NCBI GenBank assembly: GCA_028280115.1
Contig: JANQMJ010000013.1
Span: forward strand, 1 to 64,000
Direction of reading: 5' to 3'
Origin: Parvularculaceae bacterium
GTDB taxonomy: Bacteria > Pseudomonadota > Alphaproteobacteria > Caulobacterales > Parvularculaceae
Length of the DNA stretch: 64,000 bases
Shown: one piece after another, positions 31,881 through 40,112 of the stretch
How the letters are laid out: the number at the start of each line of letters is the position of its first letter
Position numbering within the stretch: position 1 is the first letter of the stretch
The notes under the pieces: model-generated
What the model saw: only the letters and a program-made list of their open reading frames with translations
Database searches by the model: none
Told to the model about the DNA's origin: nothing
Program-made: the position numbers and the translations under genes

Positions 31881-32927
31881 ATGACCGACAAAAACAACCG
31901 CAAGGCGGAACTGCTCGCCCATCCGGTCGAGCATTTCGACATCGCCGCGTTCGATGCGCGGCCCGTGATCGACGCCTGGGAGAATATGTCGTTCACCTCG
32001 CGCGATGCGGCGCGTGCGGCGCGCATTCTCACCATGGCGCTTGAAGACAAGGCGTGTTCGGTGTTCCTGACCCTGGCGGGGTCGACCTCCGCCGGCGGCT
32101 GCATGCATGTCTGGCGCGACATGGTGAAAAACAACATGGCGGACGCCGTCGTCGCCACGGGCGCATCGATCGTCGACATGGATTTTTTCGAAGCCCTCGG
32201 CTTTAAGCACTATCAGGCGCGGGAGATTCCCGACGACAAGATTTTGCGCGATCTTTATATCGATCGCATTTACGACACCTATATCGACGAAGAGGAACTA
32301 CAGGCCTGCGATCATGCGATCTATGAGCTGGCCGAAAGCCTGCCGCCCGGTCCGATGTCGTCGCGCGCCTTTATTCACGCCATGGGCGAATGGCTGAGCC
32401 AGGGCCATGCCAAAAAACAAGGCTCGCTGATCGAGGAAGCCTATCATGCGGGCGTGCCGATCTTCTGTCCGGCGTTTTCCGACAGTTCGGCCGGTTTCGG
32501 TCTGGTCAAGCATCAGGCCGAGCGCATCAAGGCGGGAAAACCCTATCTTTCCATCGACTCGGTGGCTGATTTTCGCGAGCTTACGGAAATCAAAATTCAA
32601 GCCGGCGCGTCAGGTCTTTTCATGATCGGCGGCGGCGTCCCGAAAAATTTTGTTCAGGATACGGTGGTATGCGCGGAAATCCTCGGCCATGACGACGTCG
32701 AGATGCACAAATACGCCGTGCAGATCACCGTCGCCGATGTCCGCGACGGGGCCTGTTCGTCCTCGACGCTGAAGGAAGCGTGCTCCTGGGGCAAGGTCGA
32801 CACCGCGCTCGAACAGATGGTCTACGCCGAAGCGACGACCGTCGCGCCGATGATCGTTTCCGACGCCTATCACCGCGGCGCCTGGAAAACGCGCGGAGAG
32901 CGGCGCTGGGCCAAGCTGTTCGATTAG
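31881..32927 (+). CDS. Deoxyhypusine synthase-like enzyme (probable polyamine aminobutyltransferase)
   Basis: A protein of 348 residues of the deoxyhypusine synthase fold. It has TLAGSTSAGGCMHVWRDMV, IVDMDFFEALG, PIFCPAFSDSSAGFG, MIGGGVPKNFVQ, and near the C-terminus EACSWGKVD, whose lysine matches the catalytic lysine of the eukaryotic enzyme. Bacteria lack the eIF5A substrate, so these proteins are thought to transfer the aminobutyl group to a small amine, for example forming homospermidine. The ornithine decarboxylase just upstream would supply putrescine. GAAAGGA before the ATG at 31881 sets the start; an in-frame GTG at 31830 would add 17 residues. Confidence 0.88.
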   Translation: MTDKNNRKAELLAHPVEHFDIAAFDARPVIDAWENMSFTSRDAARAARILTMALEDKACSVFLTLAGSTSAGGCMHVWRDMVKNNMADAVVATGASIVDMDFFEALGFKHYQAREIPDDKILRDLYIDRIYDTYIDEEELQACDHAIYELAESLPPGPMSSRAFIHAMGEWLSQGHAKKQGSLIEEAYHAGVPIFCPAFSDSSAGFGLVKHQAERIKAGKPYLSIDSVADFRELTEIKIQAGASGLFMIGGGVPKNFVQDTVVCAEILGHDDVEMHKYAVQITVADVRDGACSSSTLKEACSWGKVDTALEQMVYAEATTVAPMIVSDAYHRGAWKTRGERRWAKLFD

Positions 32928-33128
32928 GACGCGACCGCCGTCAGCCGGATTGTTAAGCGTTTTTAACCGGGCGTGCGCGTGCAAAGCCCCGCACCGTCTT
33001 GGCCGCGCGACTAAATGGCGTCGATTTGACGGCCGCTATTAACCTGATCTTTTCGCGCCGGCTTCAGCCTTGCTGTGAAAGGACGAACGGCGCCCGCAAG
33101 CGCGGGCGGCCGCCGAAACGGAACGCTT

Positions 33129-34067
33129 ATGCCGGTCATCGCACGGCGTGTTGGAGCGGCGGTCAGCGACGGCGCCAAAGCGCGCATCGCGGGACTGAAG
33201 ACTTATCCGACGCTCGATACATGGCGCAATCCGTTGACCCGCGGCGTCGCGCGGCATTTCGCCCACGAGGCCTGGATCAAAACCCATAAAGACCTCGACT
33301 TCGACTACCGCCTGACGGAAACCGAAATCGCCGGTCTTTCCTGCATGCGCTACGAGACCGCCGGCGAGCGGCCGGACGCGCCGTTGATCTTTTACATTCA
33401 CGGCGGCGACTTCGTTTCCGGCTCGGCGCGAACCCACGCGTCGGTCGCACTTCCCCTTTGCCATCTTACCGCCGCGCCGGGGCTTGGGCTTAATTACACG
33501 CTATTGCCGGAAGCGCATTTTCCCACACAGATTGAAGAGATCGACCGGGTCTATCGCGCGCAACTGGCGAGCGCGCCCGATCGCAAGATCGTCCTGATGG
33601 CGGACGGGACCGGCGCGACGCTGGCGCTCGCGGCGATGATGCGCTGGCGCGATGAAGGGGTTCCCGCGCCCGGCGGCGCGATCTGTCTTTCGCCCTGCGT
33701 CGACGGGACCGGGGCCAGCGATTCCCATATCGCGCTTGACGGTCATGATCCGCTGATCCGCTCCGGAGGCGGCCGGCTTTTCCGCCAGCTCTTTCGTTAT
33801 TACGCGCCGGGCCGCGATCTATCCGATCCCGCGGTGTCGCCGCTTTACGGCGAATTCGAATGGCTGCCGCCGATGGCGATCCATGCAGGCGGGCGCGAAG
33901 TGCTGCTCGGCGACGCGGCCCGTCTCGCCGAGGCGGCGCGGCGCGCCGGCGTTGACGCGCGCCTGCGGGTTTTCGACGGCATGTTTCATCTCTTCCACAT
34001 GCATTGGAGCATGGATGAAGCGCGCGCCGCCCATAACGATCTCGCCGATTTCATCAATTCCCTATGA
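33129..34067 (+). CDS. Alpha/beta hydrolase (HSL family) lacking the nucleophile serine
   Basis: A protein of 312 residues of the hormone-sensitive-lipase family. The oxyanion motif is intact (FYIHGGDFVSGSARTH), as are the acid region (GGREVLLGDAARL) and the histidine region (FDGMFHLFHMH). The nucleophile elbow, normally GDSAG, reads ADGTG, so the catalytic serine is glycine (about residue 160). The DNA (GCG GAC GGG ACC GGC) leaves no doubt. The protein is probably not a classical esterase and may bind a ligand instead. The ATG at 33129 is used; a GTG at 33075 would extend it by 18 residues of low quality. It ends overlapping the convergent membrane-protein gene. Confidence 0.85.
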   Translation: MPVIARRVGAAVSDGAKARIAGLKTYPTLDTWRNPLTRGVARHFAHEAWIKTHKDLDFDYRLTETEIAGLSCMRYETAGERPDAPLIFYIHGGDFVSGSARTHASVALPLCHLTAAPGLGLNYTLLPEAHFPTQIEEIDRVYRAQLASAPDRKIVLMADGTGATLALAAMMRWRDEGVPAPGGAICLSPCVDGTGASDSHIALDGHDPLIRSGGGRLFRQLFRYYAPGRDLSDPAVSPLYGEFEWLPPMAIHAGGREVLLGDAARLAEAARRAGVDARLRVFDGMFHLFHMHWSMDEARAAHNDLADFINSL

Positions 34068-34445
34068 GCGCCGCTCAGGCGGGCGCACCGCGCGCAAGGT
34101 ATATATTCTGTATAAAGAGCATGCGATGACGTATGTCACCTCAAGCTCAAACGAACGATTGAGAAACAGCGCCATCCAGAAGATGTCCGATCCCGTAAAA
34201 CCCGCCCATAAATGATACGGCGCCAACGCTGCGTGCAGAAAAAACAACGGAACCGGAAACCAGCGCCCGCGCGACATCTCAAAGAACGCGTAAGCAAGCG
34301 CCGCATCCACCGCGAAATAGGCCAAGTTTCGCTCGGCGCCGTCCAGCACGATCCAGAACTGCAGCGCCGCCGCCCAGCTTAGCGCCAATAAACGCGCGGC
34401 CGCCGCGAGTTGCGGCGACCGCGATTTGTAGGCGATGAAAAGCAT
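34062..34445 (-). CDS. Small hypothetical membrane protein (four-TM)
   Basis: A protein of 127 residues with hydrophobic segments at about 12-33, 40-55, 65-85 and 100-117. The first ATG at 34445 falls inside a hydrophobic stretch, because the frame continues upstream (AWITVLFYAALVGG before it) up to the end of the neighbouring gene without ATG, GTG or TTG. The true start may therefore be a rare codon, or the first helix is shortened. It overlaps the 3' end of the hydrolase gene by six bases. No family recognised. Confidence 0.55.
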   Translation of the reverse strand: MLFIAYKSRSPQLAAAARLLALSWAAALQFWIVLDGAERNLAYFAVDAALAYAFFEMSRGRWFPVPLFFLHAALAPYHLWAGFTGSDIFWMALFLNRSFELEVTYVIACSLYRIYTLRAVRPPERRS

Positions 34446-34477
34446 GCCGCCGACAAGGGCGGCGTAAAATAGGACGG

Positions 34478-34792
34478 TTATCCAAGCCCAAGGATCGATG
34501 CGACCACCGCCGGCGGCTCAGACTTCGGAATTCCTCCCACCGCCTGTAAGAGTTTTGCGCCGGTTTCGACCGCCTTGGCGTTCATGGCTTCATGGGCCTG
34601 GCCGGTTACCTGGGCCAGATGCACCAATGCGGCTTCAAGTTCGACATATGCTTGCTGCGCCTGGGTTGCATGAAGTTTGCCATCCGCAGCCTTCGCCGCG
34701 CCGCCGAGCGCGGCCAGGCTGACGGCCAAGCCTGCAATTTGCTTTTCAAAACGCAACAACGCCAACTGCTCTTTTCGAAGGTCTTTGGTCAT
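34478..34792 (-). CDS. Hypothetical helical protein, 104 residues
   Basis: A protein of 104 residues, mostly amphipathic helix rich in Ala, Gln, Leu and Glu (KEQLALLRFEKQIAGLAVSL, YVELEAALVHLAQVTGQAHE). There is no signal peptide and no membrane helix. It resembles phage- or phasin-like small helical proteins in composition only. Its promoter region contains the CTCGTTAA/TTAACGAG dyad. The membrane-protein frame follows on the same strand and overlaps its end. Confidence 0.6.
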   Translation of the reverse strand: MTKDLRKEQLALLRFEKQIAGLAVSLAALGGAAKAADGKLHATQAQQAYVELEAALVHLAQVTGQAHEAMNAKAVETGAKLLQAVGGIPKSEPPAVVASILGLG

Positions 34793-34806
34793 GGGAATCC
34801 CCTATG

Positions 34807-34849
34807 CTCGTTAATGTAGTACAGTTACAGATAAAGCAACTTTAACGAG
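34807..34849. promoter_or_regulatory. Dyad CTCGTTAA-N27-TTAACGAG
   Basis: CTCGTTAA at 34807-34814 and TTAACGAG at 34842-34849 are perfect inverted copies, with centres 35 bases apart, in the AT-rich space upstream of the 34478-34792 gene. Two more small hairpins follow: TTGCTC/GAGCAA near 34874-34892 and GCGCAT-TT-ATGCGC near 34898-34911. The dyad flanks the likely promoter of the small helical protein and may be an operator pair. Confidence 0.4.
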
Positions 34850-34935
34850 TATTCTGACGAAAACCAGCGAAAATTGCTCTTTTTAGGAGCAAACCGCGCA
34901 TTTATGCGCTTTTTAGTAGTATTTCAGGGGCTCAG

Positions 34936-35211
34936 GTGAGTATCGACGAAGACATCTACGCCGCGCGGATCAGCCGGAAGATGTGGCGGATCGCCAAGCG
35001 GCGCGCCCGGGAGGCCCGCCTGAACCGGCTTGCTATGGCGCGGATCGATCCTGCCGATCGGCTTTCCATGCCCGATAGTAATACTGGCTCGCCAGCGCTG
35101 CTCCGCGCGCAAGTGCGGACGGCGGCGGCGGGCCCGAATACTCTCGCAGAATTTCTTCGAGAACTGGCCGCAGAGCTTGGCAAAGACGGTCCGGACCCCG
35201 GCGCGTCGTGA
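34936..35211 (+). CDS. Possible small basic protein overlapping the XRE gene
   Basis: A frame of 91 codons starting with GTG at 34936 after CAGGGGCTCAG. The first 37 residues (SIDEDIYAARISRKMWRIAK and following basic residues) look like a real helical protein. The last 60 codons lie on top of the 3' end of the convergent XRE-type gene, whose frame is better supported. Either both are real with a 178-base overlap, or this one is a chance frame. The evidence is weak. Confidence 0.3.
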   Translation: MSIDEDIYAARISRKMWRIAKRRAREARLNRLAMARIDPADRLSMPDSNTGSPALLRAQVRTAAAGPNTLAEFLRELAAELGKDGPDPGAS

Positions 35212-35599
35212 TATTGGAAAGCGCCGCATAGGTGTTCACCACCGCCTCGGTGGCGATGTCGATTGCTTCGTCGGGCGGCTCCGGCCGGCCAGCCGGCGAC
35301 AAATGGCTGATGACGATCGCCAGCGCATGGCGCACGCGATCCTGATCTAACAGCTCTTCGCGTTCGCCGGCGTCGAGCGTCACGACCTTTTCCGCCGGCC
35401 GTTCGCCGGAACCGGCATAAAGCGCCTCAAAATCAACAGCGCCGCCGGTCGCTTCGACAATGCGCCGGGCCAGCGTCGGCTTTGGCGCCTGGGCGCCGCG
35501 GATGATCCGGTAAAGAGTCTGACGCGATGCGCCGACGCGGCGCGCAAAATCCTGAACCGGTTCTTCGAGTTCCTTGAGATATCGCCCCAGCGGGTGCAT
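35033..35599 (-). CDS. XRE/Cro-like helix-turn-helix protein
   Basis: A protein of 188 residues with an N-terminal lambda-repressor-like HTH: LGRYLKELEEPVQDFARRVG, ASRQTLYRIIRGAQAPKPTL (about residues 3-45). The C-terminal 120 residues are helical, with no known domain. AGGAGA lies nine bases before the ATG at 35599, so that start is preferred over 35647. It may regulate the small genes around it. Confidence 0.8.
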   Translation of the reverse strand: MHPLGRYLKELEEPVQDFARRVGASRQTLYRIIRGAQAPKPTLARRIVEATGGAVDFEALYAGSGERPAEKVVTLDAGEREELLDQDRVRHALAIVISHLSPAGRPEPPDEAIDIATEAVVNTYAALSNITTRRGPDRLCQALRPVLEEILREYSGPPPPSALARGAALASQYYYRAWKADRQDRSAP

Positions 35600-35745
35600 C
35601 GGCGTGGTCTCCTGGCGCGCCGCAAATGGTCGCGAGGAATGTTTCACGGGAGTTGCAAGAATTCGTTAAGGAGATCGCGCCGGCGTCACCGCCGGTCCGG
35701 GATTTCTCACCGGCGAAACCGCCTTCATTGACAAGAGATCGAACC

Positions 35746-35883
35746 GTCTCCGTCATCCCACACGCATTGCAGCATCTTTGATGATGCGATGCAGATGCGG
35801 GATCTCTTGTTGTTCGATCAAAACCTGCCGGAAGCGATCCCGGATCAGCAACGCAGCGTTTCACGCTGCATTGCATCCGGGAT
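35746..35883. repeat. REP-like hairpins interrupting a gene end
   Basis: Two hairpins. The left one pairs CCCACACGCATTGCAGCATC with the diverged GATGCGATGCAGATGCGGG, about 35763-35808. The right one is ATCCCGGAT (35837-35845) with ATCCGGGAT (35875-35883) around GCAACGCAGCG/CGCTGCATTGC, almost perfect. The right hairpin supplies the last dozen codons and the stop of the gene 35845-36069. The plan matches the REP-like unit at 17899-17962. Confidence 0.6.
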
Positions 35884-36069
35884 GACGCCGGCGTCCCTGT
35901 CGCTGGCCAGGATCATGCTGATATGCCCCGACGCTTCAAGAAACTGATAATTAGCGCCGGCGCGCGCTTGCGCGGTGTTTTGGTGAACCTGGACAGCGAG
36001 ATAGATAATCGACGGAACAAGCGCCGCAACGGCGACGAGTTGTGAAACATAATAGATTTGTTCAAGCAT
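35845..36069 (-). pseudogene. Membrane protein truncated at a REP-like hairpin
   Basis: The frame from the ATG at 36069 encodes a membrane helix (LEQIYYVSQLVAVAALVPSI) followed by IYLAVQVHQNTAQARAGANY and QFLEASGHISMILASDRDAG. This resembles the N-terminus of a common family of proteobacterial membrane proteins of about 150-200 residues. After DAGV the reading enters the REP-like hairpin (IPDAMQRETLRC) and stops at residue 74. The natural C-terminal part is not visible downstream, so insertion or deletion at the repeat has cut the gene. An ATG at 36138 is also in frame. Confidence 0.55.
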
Positions 36070-36156
36070 TCGGGCGCGCTCCGGTTTCTTTTTGCCGAAA
36101 ATTTTCACTCGCGCCGCCCGCACAAGCAGCGTAGCCAACTGTGGGAGGCCACCTGC

Positions 36157-38454
36157 CTATTGGCTATCCTCGCTTTTCATACGCAGATACTTCTCGCGGT
36201 CGGCGTTGACCATGGCTTTGATGTCGTCCGCCACCGCAACAAAGCGAGGATCGTCTTTGATATCGGCCCATGCGGGATCCTTGGCGAGCCACCAATCGGC
36301 TGAGCGGCGATTTTCGACGTTGGCCCGCAAGTGCGCGATCGCCTCGTCGCGCTTTCCTTCCAGCAGCAAAAGCTCCGCGGGCGTGTTGGCGCGATAATAC
36401 GGCAACACCATGCCCTCGCGCGCTTGCGTTTCGAGGACGCGGCGGCAAGCCTCAATTAGGGGACGCGCGCCCGCTTCGTCGCCAGCGCGTTTACGCAACG
36501 CGGCAATGTGTATGCCGGGATAACAGTCAAAATTTGACACCAAGGGCGGGCGGTTTTGCGCGATCGCGTATTCTTCGAACAAGGTGCGCGCTTCTTCTTC
36601 GTCGCCGAGCGCCCACAATGTCCACGCCACGCGGGGAATGGTAAGCAACGGCTCGGCGGCGCGTTGATATGCCCCGTTAACAAGCGCGCGCGCCTCTTCG
36701 TCGCGTCCCTGTATCAGTCGCGTGAAGGAGAGCGCGTACCACGGCGCCTCGGCAAGAATGACTTCGTCGAAATGGCCCATCAGCGCCATGCGGAAAACCA
36801 CATTGCCATAAACGCCGAAGCTCATGCCGGGCATTTCGAAGACGTCGTCTTCCGCGGCGAGGGCTTCAGCGAATTTGCTTGCAGAGAAATACGCATATCC
36901 AAGCGATGCGCGCGCAACCGGCCATTCGGGATGCAAGGCGACGTTGCGCTCAGCGACCGCGACCGCGTCCTCATATTCGCCAAGACTGACATGGGTGTTG
37001 ACGAGATTTTCCAAAATGATGGCGGACAAGGGGTCGATCTCCGCCGCACGTTTTACTTGAGCGAATGCTTCCTGATAACGCTGGGATGCGAACAACGCTG
37101 AGTGAAGCCAGTTGCGGGCGTTTATAGAGCTTGGATTGATCTCGACGGCGCGGCGCAGCGCCTCTTCCGCGCTCTCGAAATCGTTCCCATGGAAATGCAG
37201 CAATCCGAGCGCCGCCAATGCTTCGTCGGAAACGGGATCGAGCGCGAGCGCTCTTTCAACCGCCGGTTTCGCAAGCGCCAGTTCTTCTTCGTAGCTAAGA
37301 TCGCCATAGCTGTCGCTCGAGTCGCGCTGCAAGACATAGGCGGTTGCACGCCCCGCCCATGCGGCCGCAAAATTCGGATCAAGCGCCGTCGCTTCTTCAA
37401 AAAGACGCCGCGCCTCCGCAATGGAAGCGGGCGTACGCAGCGTCAACTGGTGTTTTCCCTGCAAGTAAAGCTCATACGCCGCCGAGCTGGAAGGCGAGTC
37501 TGCGCTTTCGCCCTCTTGCATCATAACGGTCGGGATTGCATCGACGATGGAATGCGCAATCTCGTCCTGAACAGCGAAAATATCGGAGAGGCGGCGGTGG
37601 TAGGTTTCGGACCATAAATGATAGCCGGAACGTGTATCGATCAATTGCGCGGTAATGCGTACATTCTCCCCTGCCTTGCGTACGGATCCTTCTAATACGG
37701 CGTCGACATTGAGCGCCTCGCCAATGGCGTTGACGCTTTCGTTGGCGCCTTTGAACGCGAACGACGACGTGCGCGCGGCGACGCGCAAGTCCGTTTTCTT
37801 GGCGAGGAGATTGAGGAGTTCTTCGGCGATGCCGTCTGAGAAGTACTCCTGGTCGCGTTCCGGAGAGAGATCTGAAAAGGCGAGGACAGCTATGGAGCGA
37901 TAATCCCCTGCGGACGCGACATCGGCGCTATTACCTGGCGATCTCTGCAGCACATTATTATAAACTACATAGCCCAATGCGAGCACGCCGATGGCGATTA
38001 CCGCCGCAATCAGTAAGTTCCGGATCGGCGCGCGCCGCGCTGGCGTCGTGAATGGCGACGGCTCTTCTGTCAACGCGCGGCCAAGCTTCAACGCCACGGA
38101 GCGCTTAATGTCATTGAGCGCCGCATCGCTCGCATGCACATAGTCGATGACGTGGAACTGTTTGAAACCGATCGGCGGCTCTTCGCCGTCAAGACCGACC
38201 GCAATCAGCTTGCCGGCGTTGGCCGCAATCCCCGCCTCGTCTTTGACCCATCGCGAGTCATTGGCTTCGCGCGACCAAGCGACGATGACCGCTTTCGCCG
38301 CATTCAATTCTTGTTCGATCTCTTTTGAAAACTCCGCGCCGCCGGCGATATGACGGTCCCACCAGACCGAATGGCCCCCGGTCTCCAGGGCCAGCGCCAG
38401 CTTTTCGACCTTTTCGCGGTCGCCCCGCGCATAGGAGATAAAAATGTCGGCCAT
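36157..38454 (-). CDS. TIR domain - TM - TolB-like domain - TPR protein
   Basis: A protein of 765 residues. The N-terminal 130 residues are a TIR-like domain (MADIFISYARGDREKVEKLA, VIVAWSREANDSRWVKDEAG). One membrane helix follows at about 148-170 (NLLIAAVIAIGVLALGYVVY), then a TolB N-terminal/FlgO-like domain (SIAVLAFSDLSPERDQEYFS, GIAEELLNLLAKKTDLRVAA, VDAVLEGSVRKAGENVRITA), then TPR repeats from about 330 to 700. Related proteins with cyclase or HTH domains in place of TIR are common in alphaproteobacteria and are taken as signalling proteins. Some TIR domains cleave NAD, but an active site cannot be confirmed by eye. It is divergent from the four-TM protein. Confidence 0.88.
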   Translation of the reverse strand: MADIFISYARGDREKVEKLALALETGGHSVWWDRHIAGGAEFSKEIEQELNAAKAVIVAWSREANDSRWVKDEAGIAANAGKLIAVGLDGEEPPIGFKQFHVIDYVHASDAALNDIKRSVALKLGRALTEEPSPFTTPARRAPIRNLLIAAVIAIGVLALGYVVYNNVLQRSPGNSADVASAGDYRSIAVLAFSDLSPERDQEYFSDGIAEELLNLLAKKTDLRVAARTSSFAFKGANESVNAIGEALNVDAVLEGSVRKAGENVRITAQLIDTRSGYHLWSETYHRRLSDIFAVQDEIAHSIVDAIPTVMMQEGESADSPSSSAAYELYLQGKHQLTLRTPASIAEARRLFEEATALDPNFAAAWAGRATAYVLQRDSSDSYGDLSYEEELALAKPAVERALALDPVSDEALAALGLLHFHGNDFESAEEALRRAVEINPSSINARNWLHSALFASQRYQEAFAQVKRAAEIDPLSAIILENLVNTHVSLGEYEDAVAVAERNVALHPEWPVARASLGYAYFSASKFAEALAAEDDVFEMPGMSFGVYGNVVFRMALMGHFDEVILAEAPWYALSFTRLIQGRDEEARALVNGAYQRAAEPLLTIPRVAWTLWALGDEEEARTLFEEYAIAQNRPPLVSNFDCYPGIHIAALRKRAGDEAGARPLIEACRRVLETQAREGMVLPYYRANTPAELLLLEGKRDEAIAHLRANVENRRSADWWLAKDPAWADIKDDPRFVAVADDIKAMVNADREKYLRMKSEDSQ

Positions 38455-38646
38455 GCGCCACCCTTGAAAGCCCGCCCCGGCGCATAGCGCAGCCTGATGG
38501 CGTCTTGCGTGCGAATATAACCGCGTCGCCCCAGGCGGGCTAGGAATTATGCAGGTTTTCCGGGCGTTTCGTCCCGCACCGGCGAGGATTAACGAGGGCG
38601 CAGATTTGCTCTACCATGCACGCGGGTATGAGCGGGGCTTTGCGCC

Positions 38647-40047
38647 ATGAAGACCGGCGAAAAACTGAGCGGACTGGCCGCCGATCTGCGCGCAGCGGCG
38701 AACGGCGCGCTCAAGCGTCTTGCCGGCGCGTCTGCGCCGGCGCCCGCCGCCGCGCCGGATCCGGCGTTTGCCGCCCAGGTCGATCCCACGGTCGGACTGT
38801 TCGGCGATGACGATACGGGCGGCGAGCCAGTCGGCAATCCTTGGCTTAGCGAGCAATTTAGCGGGTCGGCGGAAGACATGCGCCGGCGAAATAAAGAACT
38901 GTATGACAAAGCTACTGAACTGGCGAAAACGATTGCATTGCGTGTCAAGACTGAGGCGATTTTCATCGGGCAAATCTTACCGCTGGCGATCGGGTTTGCA
39001 TGGCTTGCCCTCGGCCTGTGGCTAGGCGGGCTTAGCGACGAGGCTGCGAACTTGCAAAACGCCGAGGCGGCGAATGATCTTAATACCCTTTCGTCGATCT
39101 TTTTCAGAATTGGCATGATCGGCGCTTTTGGCGCATTCGCTTACGCCGTTTTTCTGTGGATCCTCGGTATCGTTCGCGAGGCACGGGTCCGCGAAGCTGG
39201 AGCGATGCTGGGCCAATCGATTGCGGATACGGCGAACGAGTTCAAGACCAGGCTCGACGCACTGCGCAACAATATGGATCAGCGCACGACAGCGCCGGAG
39301 CGCGCTGTCGATGATCTGTCCCGAGCCTACGCCACGGCGCTTGAGGCTTATGTCTACTTTCTCGGCATAGGCTTCATGACCGAGGAAAATACCAAAGCCG
39401 CACGGAAGGATTTTGAAAAATTTCTGAAACGCCCTTCGCAAGCCCCGTCGGCTGTAGCCGCCCTCATCGTCGGCTTGTTGTTGGGTTTGCTCTTTGGCGC
39501 ATCTTACGTCTACGTCAAATATGTACCGAAACCCGAAGACGCTGTTCCCCTCGCCGCGCTGACTCCGCTCGCCAAATACCCGACCGTGTTCGCACTGCTG
39601 CTCGCCACGGTCGCGGCGTATCTGCTGGTCGAACTGGCGGCGGCAACCCTGTGGGCGTTCGCTGCCGGGGGAGCGAGGAAAAAAGCGCATCGTGAAGCGC
39701 TCGACGCCCTGCGCAGCGCCTTTACCGCCCGGGAAGCGCCCCGGCCCGCCGATATCGCCCAGCGCATTCAGGACGCCGTCGACGTCTTTACCGCCCGGGT
39801 CGGCGGTCGGCGCGTCGGCGCCGGCGCGGCGCAAGCGAATCACTCCGGCGGATCGGGCCGGGAATTTACCGGCGAGTCGGACGACGCCCCCCATTGGCGG
39901 CGCCGCGATTCGTCGGTCAAGCTCGTCGAAACCGAATTTTCCGCCGCCCCGGCGCGCTGGCGCACCGACGCCTATGCAAAAAAATTGTCCGGCGGACCGG
40001 AAGCGAAACGAGACCTTCAAGGCGGCAAAAAGCGTCGCGGCGACTAG
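38647..40047 (+). CDS. Four-TM hypothetical membrane protein
   Basis: A protein of 466 residues. After an Ala/Pro-rich N-terminus come membrane segments at about 106-128, 155-178, 268-292 and 312-340, the first pair followed by a cytoplasmic helical part (REAGAMLGQSIADTANEFKT). The C-terminal 100 residues are charged and probably disordered, ending with GGKKRRGD. GCGGGG lies upstream of the ATG at 38647. I recognise no family. It shares a divergent promoter region of about 190 bases with the TIR-TPR gene, so a functional link is possible. Confidence 0.7.
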   Translation: MKTGEKLSGLAADLRAAANGALKRLAGASAPAPAAAPDPAFAAQVDPTVGLFGDDDTGGEPVGNPWLSEQFSGSAEDMRRRNKELYDKATELAKTIALRVKTEAIFIGQILPLAIGFAWLALGLWLGGLSDEAANLQNAEAANDLNTLSSIFFRIGMIGAFGAFAYAVFLWILGIVREARVREAGAMLGQSIADTANEFKTRLDALRNNMDQRTTAPERAVDDLSRAYATALEAYVYFLGIGFMTEENTKAARKDFEKFLKRPSQAPSAVAALIVGLLLGLLFGASYVYVKYVPKPEDAVPLAALTPLAKYPTVFALLLATVAAYLLVELAAATLWAFAAGGARKKAHREALDALRSAFTAREAPRPADIAQRIQDAVDVFTARVGGRRVGAGAAQANHSGGSGREFTGESDDAPHWRRRDSSVKLVETEFSAAPARWRTDAYAKKLSGGPEAKRDLQGGKKRRGD

Positions 40048-40053
40048 ACTCTA

Positions 40054-40072
40054 GAGCGCACTGATTGCGCTC
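40054..40072 (+). terminator. Hairpin after the four-TM protein gene
   Basis: GAGCGCA (40054-40060) pairs with TGCGCTC (40066-40072) around a five-base loop, seven bases past the stop of the four-TM gene. AAAATTTG follows, not a true T run, so termination is uncertain. Confidence 0.35.
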
Positions 40073-40112
40073 AAAATTTGCGCCGTTAACGAAAAAATTT
40101 TGCCCACCGACC

